NCBI GenBank assembly: GCA_018713145.1
Contig: DVFP01000028.1
Location: forward strand, 1-64,000
DNA length: 64,000 nt
Source of the DNA: Candidatus Scybalocola faecavium
Lineage (GTDB): Bacteria > Bacillota > Clostridia > Lachnospirales > Lachnospiraceae
Direction: 5' to 3'
Shown: positions 60,253 through 64,000 of the stretch, one piece after another
Layout of the letters: every line of letters begins with the position of its first letter
Numbering within the stretch: position 1 is the first letter of the stretch
Notes under the pieces: generated by a model
What the model was told of the DNA's origin: nothing
Database searches by the model: none
Seen by the model: only the letters and a program-made list of their open reading frames with translations
Position numbers and translations under genes: made by a program

Positions 60253-61608
60253 ATGGCACAACAGGAAAACAAACTGGGAACCGCCCCGGTGGGACGGCTC
60301 CTCACATCATTGGCGATCCCGTGCATCACTGCGCAGGTGGTCAACCTGCTGTACAATATTGTGGACCGGATCTATATCGGCCACATTCCGGAGATCGGCT
60401 CCACTGCCCTGACCGGCGTAGGCGTCACATTTCCCATTATTACCATTATTTCAGCGTTTTCCGCCCTTGTGGGAAACGGCGGCGCTCCCAGAGCCTCCAT
60501 CCGCATGGGCCAAAAGGACAATGACGGAGCGGAACAGATCCTTGGCAACTGTCTTGCCTTGTCCATCGTCCTTTCCATTTTGCTGATCATTGTTTTTGAA
60601 CTCTTCGGCCAACCTTTGCTCATGCTTTTTGGCGCCAGCGAAAATACCATTGGCTATGGCTGGGATTATATGTCTATTTATGTTCTGGGAACCTTTTTTG
60701 TTACAGTGACCATGGGGCTAAACAACTTTATTTCCGCCCAGGGCTTTGCAAAAACCAGTATGATTACTGTCATTATCGGCGCGGTGATCAATATTATCCT
60801 GGACCCTATATTCATTTTTGTCTTTAATATGGGTGTTGCCGGTGCCGCCTGGGCCACCATCCTTTCCCAGGCCATTTCATGTTTGTGGGTGCTTAAGTTC
60901 CTTACGTCCCAACGAAGCATTTTGCAGATCCGCAAAAAATACATACGGATGCGCAAAGACATCCTTCTGCCGGTGGTTGCCCTGGGTGTGTCCCCATTTA
61001 TTATGCAGAGCACAGAAAGCCTGTTAAACATTTGTTTTAATATGTCTCTGCAAAAATACGGCGGCGACCTGGCTGTAGGAGCAATGACTATCCTGTCAAG
61101 CATTATGCAGTTTTTCACCCTGCCGATCATGGGCCTGGCTCAAGGCGCTCAGCCCATCATCAGCTATAACTACGGCGCCTGCAATAAGGACCGGGTGAAA
61201 AAAGCCTTCCGTCTGCTGTTTACCTGCGCGGTCATCTTTTCAACCGCCTTCTGGCTTTTAAATATGGCAGCGCCAAAGCTTTTAGTGTCCCTGTTTGCCA
61301 GCACCCAAGAGCTTCGGGACTACTCTGCCTGGGCCCTTCGGATTTATCTGGCTACAGCCTTTATGATGGGTGTTCAAAATTCCTGCCAGCAAACCTTTGT
61401 TGCCCTGGGAGAAGCAAAGATCTCCCTTTTCCTGGCACTGCTGCGTAAGGTAATATTGCTGATCCCTCTGATCTTTATTCTGCCCCTGTTTTTGGCAGAT
61501 CATGTATTTGCTGTCTTTCTGGCAGAGCCGATCGCGGATTTTCTGGCTGCCGCTACTACATTTACATGCTTTAGGGTTAAATTTTCAAAAATACTGGCAA
61601 AGATGTAA
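60253..61608 (+). CDS. MATE family efflux transporter
   Basis: MAQQENKLGTAPVGRLLTSLAIPCITAQVVNLLYNIVDRIYIGHIP; start reset to the ATG after GGAG. Confidence 0.93.
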   Translation: MAQQENKLGTAPVGRLLTSLAIPCITAQVVNLLYNIVDRIYIGHIPEIGSTALTGVGVTFPIITIISAFSALVGNGGAPRASIRMGQKDNDGAEQILGNCLALSIVLSILLIIVFELFGQPLLMLFGASENTIGYGWDYMSIYVLGTFFVTVTMGLNNFISAQGFAKTSMITVIIGAVINIILDPIFIFVFNMGVAGAAWATILSQAISCLWVLKFLTSQRSILQIRKKYIRMRKDILLPVVALGVSPFIMQSTESLLNICFNMSLQKYGGDLAVGAMTILSSIMQFFTLPIMGLAQGAQPIISYNYGACNKDRVKKAFRLLFTCAVIFSTAFWLLNMAAPKLLVSLFASTQELRDYSAWALRIYLATAFMMGVQNSCQQTFVALGEAKISLFLALLRKVILLIPLIFILPLFLADHVFAVFLAEPIADFLAAATTFTCFRVKFSKILAKM

Positions 61609-61630
61609 GCAGCAGCTTTTATCATTTCTT

Positions 61631-61655
61631 CAGGTATCCCTGAATGGGATACCTG
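61631..61655. terminator. Hairpin downstream of the MATE gene
   Basis: CAGGTATCCC/GGGATACCTG 10-bp stem. Confidence 0.5.
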
Positions 61656-61733
61656 ACTCTATTATGAGCTGCCCGACAAAAGGCCATGCCTGCTCAATCA
61701 GAGCCTGCATGACCTTTTAACACTTATACCGTC

Positions 61734-63320
61734 TTATTTAAAGAATACCTGAGCCATATCATACAGATACAGGTTCCATGCCTCAAAAGTATGGGCGCCG
61801 TCCGATGTGATAAAGTCGTAGTTTTCTCCAACCTCCAAAGCGTCATTATTTTCCGCAAAATCTACAAGAAGCTTGTGGGTGGCCACATGGGGCTCCAGAG
61901 ACATATCATGAACACCGTTCATGCTTAAAAGCATATTAATGGAATAGCCGTTAGCTGCGCCTTCCTCAATGGCCGGAATAATAGTATCTGTTGTATAGCT
62001 TTCTGCTTCTGCAATATCCGCAGATGGGCCGGCTGACATATTGCCAAACCAGCTGACAATATCAAGGCAGTTCACTAATGCAGAGTGCCAGGTTGTAATA
62101 GATCCCATAGAAAGGCCGGCAAAAGCCCGGTGATCGCGGCTGGCAACAATAGCCTCATCTGTTGTATCCTCTGCATAAGTCGAGTATTTTCCTTCAACAA
62201 CCGGGATCAGATCTCTTAACTCATAACCATAGGTTTCTGTAAAACCGTTTAATTCCTGGGTCCCCTCTTCACCATCATAGTATAATCCCGGGGTAACTAC
62301 GATAAAAGGCTCTGCGTCCCCGTTGGCAAACAGGTTATCTAAGATATTTACTGCATATCCGGAGCCCAGCTCACCGTCTTTGGTATCCTGCTGTGAAAAC
62401 CATTTGCCTGCATAATCTCCGCCGCCATGAAGGAGATACAGGATATTATACTGTTTGGAAGCGTCATAACCTGCCGGCAGATATACATAGGCTGTCTTTG
62501 TAATGGGTGTTGCATGGCTTAACGCGTCTCCATCCGCAAGATCCTTGGCATAATAGTAAGTATCATATTCTATTGTTTCCACAGTTCCCTGAGTATCACA
62601 AGGCTGTTTGTACTGTTCTAAAGTTTCATCTTTAATAGAAGTTGCAAGTCCATTTAAACTGTCATTAGCTCTTTCAAAGTCTTCGTCATAAACACCGGCC
62701 TGGATATAAAGCGGTCTTGTATCCTCTACATAATTTACCGGTTCCGGATTGTCTCCGGGATCTTCAAAAACACCATACTCGGCAGGGCAGTTATCTGTTG
62801 TCAGCCACATATTCTGATCAATGGCATACTGGACAACATCCGGGGCAATGTCGGTCATAAAACCGGTATTATCTGCTGTGGTTGTTAATGTACCGTCCAC
62901 ATCTTCCACTGTGGCTACCTGATCTTCAAAAAACTGACACTGGACCTCAAAGGCTTTTAACGCTTCATCGGCGGAAACAGTAGCCGTAAACTGAATCTGG
63001 GCATCTTCCACCATATAAGGTACGGTTGTCCAGTAGGCATAGTCCGTATTGGCTCCGTAAGCAGGCTGAGCGGATAATTCAGCCACATCTGTGATCACAT
63101 TTATCTCCCCATTTCCCTGGGCAGCCCCGGTTTCCTGGGCCTGGTTTTCTTCTTCCTGCGCCGCTTCAGATGCCTCTTGTGTTGCATCAGCATCCGGTGT
63201 CTGAACCGCACTTTCTGTTGCGGCGGCATTTTCCGGATTATTGGCGGAATTTCCGCAGCCGGCAATGGATGCGGCAGCGATGGCCGCAGATGTAAGAATA
63301 ACAAATCCCTTCTTCAACAT
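61734..63320 (-). CDS. Secreted alpha/beta-hydrolase esterase (CE1/feruloyl-esterase-like) lipoprotein
   Basis: Lipobox SIAGCGNS; AYVYLPAGYDASKQYNILYLLHGGG; nucleophile elbow FAGLSMGSITTWH. Confidence 0.88.
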   Translation of the reverse strand: MLKKGFVILTSAAIAAASIAGCGNSANNPENAAATESAVQTPDADATQEASEAAQEEENQAQETGAAQGNGEINVITDVAELSAQPAYGANTDYAYWTTVPYMVEDAQIQFTATVSADEALKAFEVQCQFFEDQVATVEDVDGTLTTTADNTGFMTDIAPDVVQYAIDQNMWLTTDNCPAEYGVFEDPGDNPEPVNYVEDTRPLYIQAGVYDEDFERANDSLNGLATSIKDETLEQYKQPCDTQGTVETIEYDTYYYAKDLADGDALSHATPITKTAYVYLPAGYDASKQYNILYLLHGGGDYAGKWFSQQDTKDGELGSGYAVNILDNLFANGDAEPFIVVTPGLYYDGEEGTQELNGFTETYGYELRDLIPVVEGKYSTYAEDTTDEAIVASRDHRAFAGLSMGSITTWHSALVNCLDIVSWFGNMSAGPSADIAEAESYTTDTIIPAIEEGAANGYSINMLLSMNGVHDMSLEPHVATHKLLVDFAENNDALEVGENYDFITSDGAHTFEAWNLYLYDMAQVFFK

Positions 63321-63496
63321 TTTTCTTCCTCCTCGTTTGCTTTTTATGATAATATTGTAATAGAACTAACGTTTTAAAAAAATGTCAGAAAGAGGAAGAA
63401 CTGCTGCCATTTTTATGAATCCTTTGCCTGTTTTTCTCCAAAAAAGGAAGATTTTTTTCTTATTTGACCTATTTCGTTTAAAAAAAGGAGCCGATT

Positions 63497-64000
63497 ATGA
63501 AACACACTGTTATGTTTTTTAAATTTCCGGAAAATTTCCCGGTTTCCATCCTGCTGGATCATAATCCGGGCATTTCTCCCCATCGTCATGAAGAGACAGA
63601 ACTGGTCATCGTTCTGTCCGGCGCCATAGAGATTACTGTAGATACATGCACCTATATCCTTCACAGGAATGATACGATTATTATCAATTCCTTTACAGCT
63701 CACGCCATAATCACGCAAAGCAGCGGCGTGATCTGCTCTGTCCTTTTAAATTTTTCCCAGGCTGCACCTTATTTTAAAAGATATTTTTCCACATCCTATG
63801 TATGTAATTCCGTACTATATCCGGATCAGGATAACCGTGAGCTGTGCTGTGCCGTCGGACGGATTGCCCGATGGTCCTCCCGATCCTCCGGAAAAGACGA
63901 ACTGATGTTTTATTCACTTTTTTATTCTCTCATGTATGTTTTAAATACAAAATATGCGTCCCTCTTGCCGGAATCCCCTTCATCGGAGCAGGGCAACCCT
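63497..64000 (+). CDS. AraC-type cupin-domain regulator, partial (runs off the window)
   Basis: MKHTVMFFKFPENFPVSILLDHNPGISPHRHEETELVIVLSGAIEITVDTCTYILHRNDTIIINSFTAHAI; GGAG upstream; missing from the ORF track because it has no stop in the window. Confidence 0.8.
   Translation, partial: MKHTVMFFKFPENFPVSILLDHNPGISPHRHEETELVIVLSGAIEITVDTCTYILHRNDTIIINSFTAHAIITQSSGVICSVLLNFSQAAPYFKRYFSTSYVCNSVLYPDQDNRELCCAVGRIARWSSRSSGKDELMFYSLFYSLMYVLNTKYASLLPESPSSEQGNP

Noticed and set aside
63413-63718. Minus-strand 101-aa ORF
   Set aside because: Shadow of the real plus-strand partial AraC-type gene starting at 63497.

Overview
Firmicute (probably Lachnospiraceae-like) chromosomal window, read by eye from sequence and the ORF track. 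Left to right: a 1412-aa BadF/BcrA-type acyl-CoA dehydratase activase fusion; a complete F-type ATPase operon (atpBEFHAGDC, minus strand) ending in a metallophosphoesterase and preceded by a 4x52-bp repeat leader and a divergent LysR gene; a TetR gene with a heterodimeric ABC exporter; serS; a dlt-like envelope-modification operon with a PLP decarboxylase embedded in it, divergent from an OmpR-type two-component system; a 12-kb iron/redox island (DUF2325, flavodoxin, DUF3793, P1B-type ATPase + DUF6110 + an unannotated 27-aa microprotein resembling a ferrosome/fez locus, ABC exporter pair, DUF454, divergent Fur-like protein, feoB, two feoA); gene remnants (class D beta-lactamase/BlaR-like, RelE-like); a T-box leader before a GNAT acetyltransferase; and a 12-gene operon (45.7-57.4 kb) with three Gfo/Idh/MocA oxidoreductases, a C-glycoside deglycosidase-like alpha/beta pair, a phloretin/DAPG-hydrolase-like protein and an ABC importer, flanked by an AraC-GH39 fusion, a MATE transporter and a secreted esterase. 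The strongest candidates for undescribed systems are (1) the C-glycosyl polyphenol catabolism operon, (2) the dlt-like/decarboxylase operon, and (3) the fez-like iron island with a shared GTTAG-N6-CTAAC operator. All family calls come from motif recognition, with no database search.
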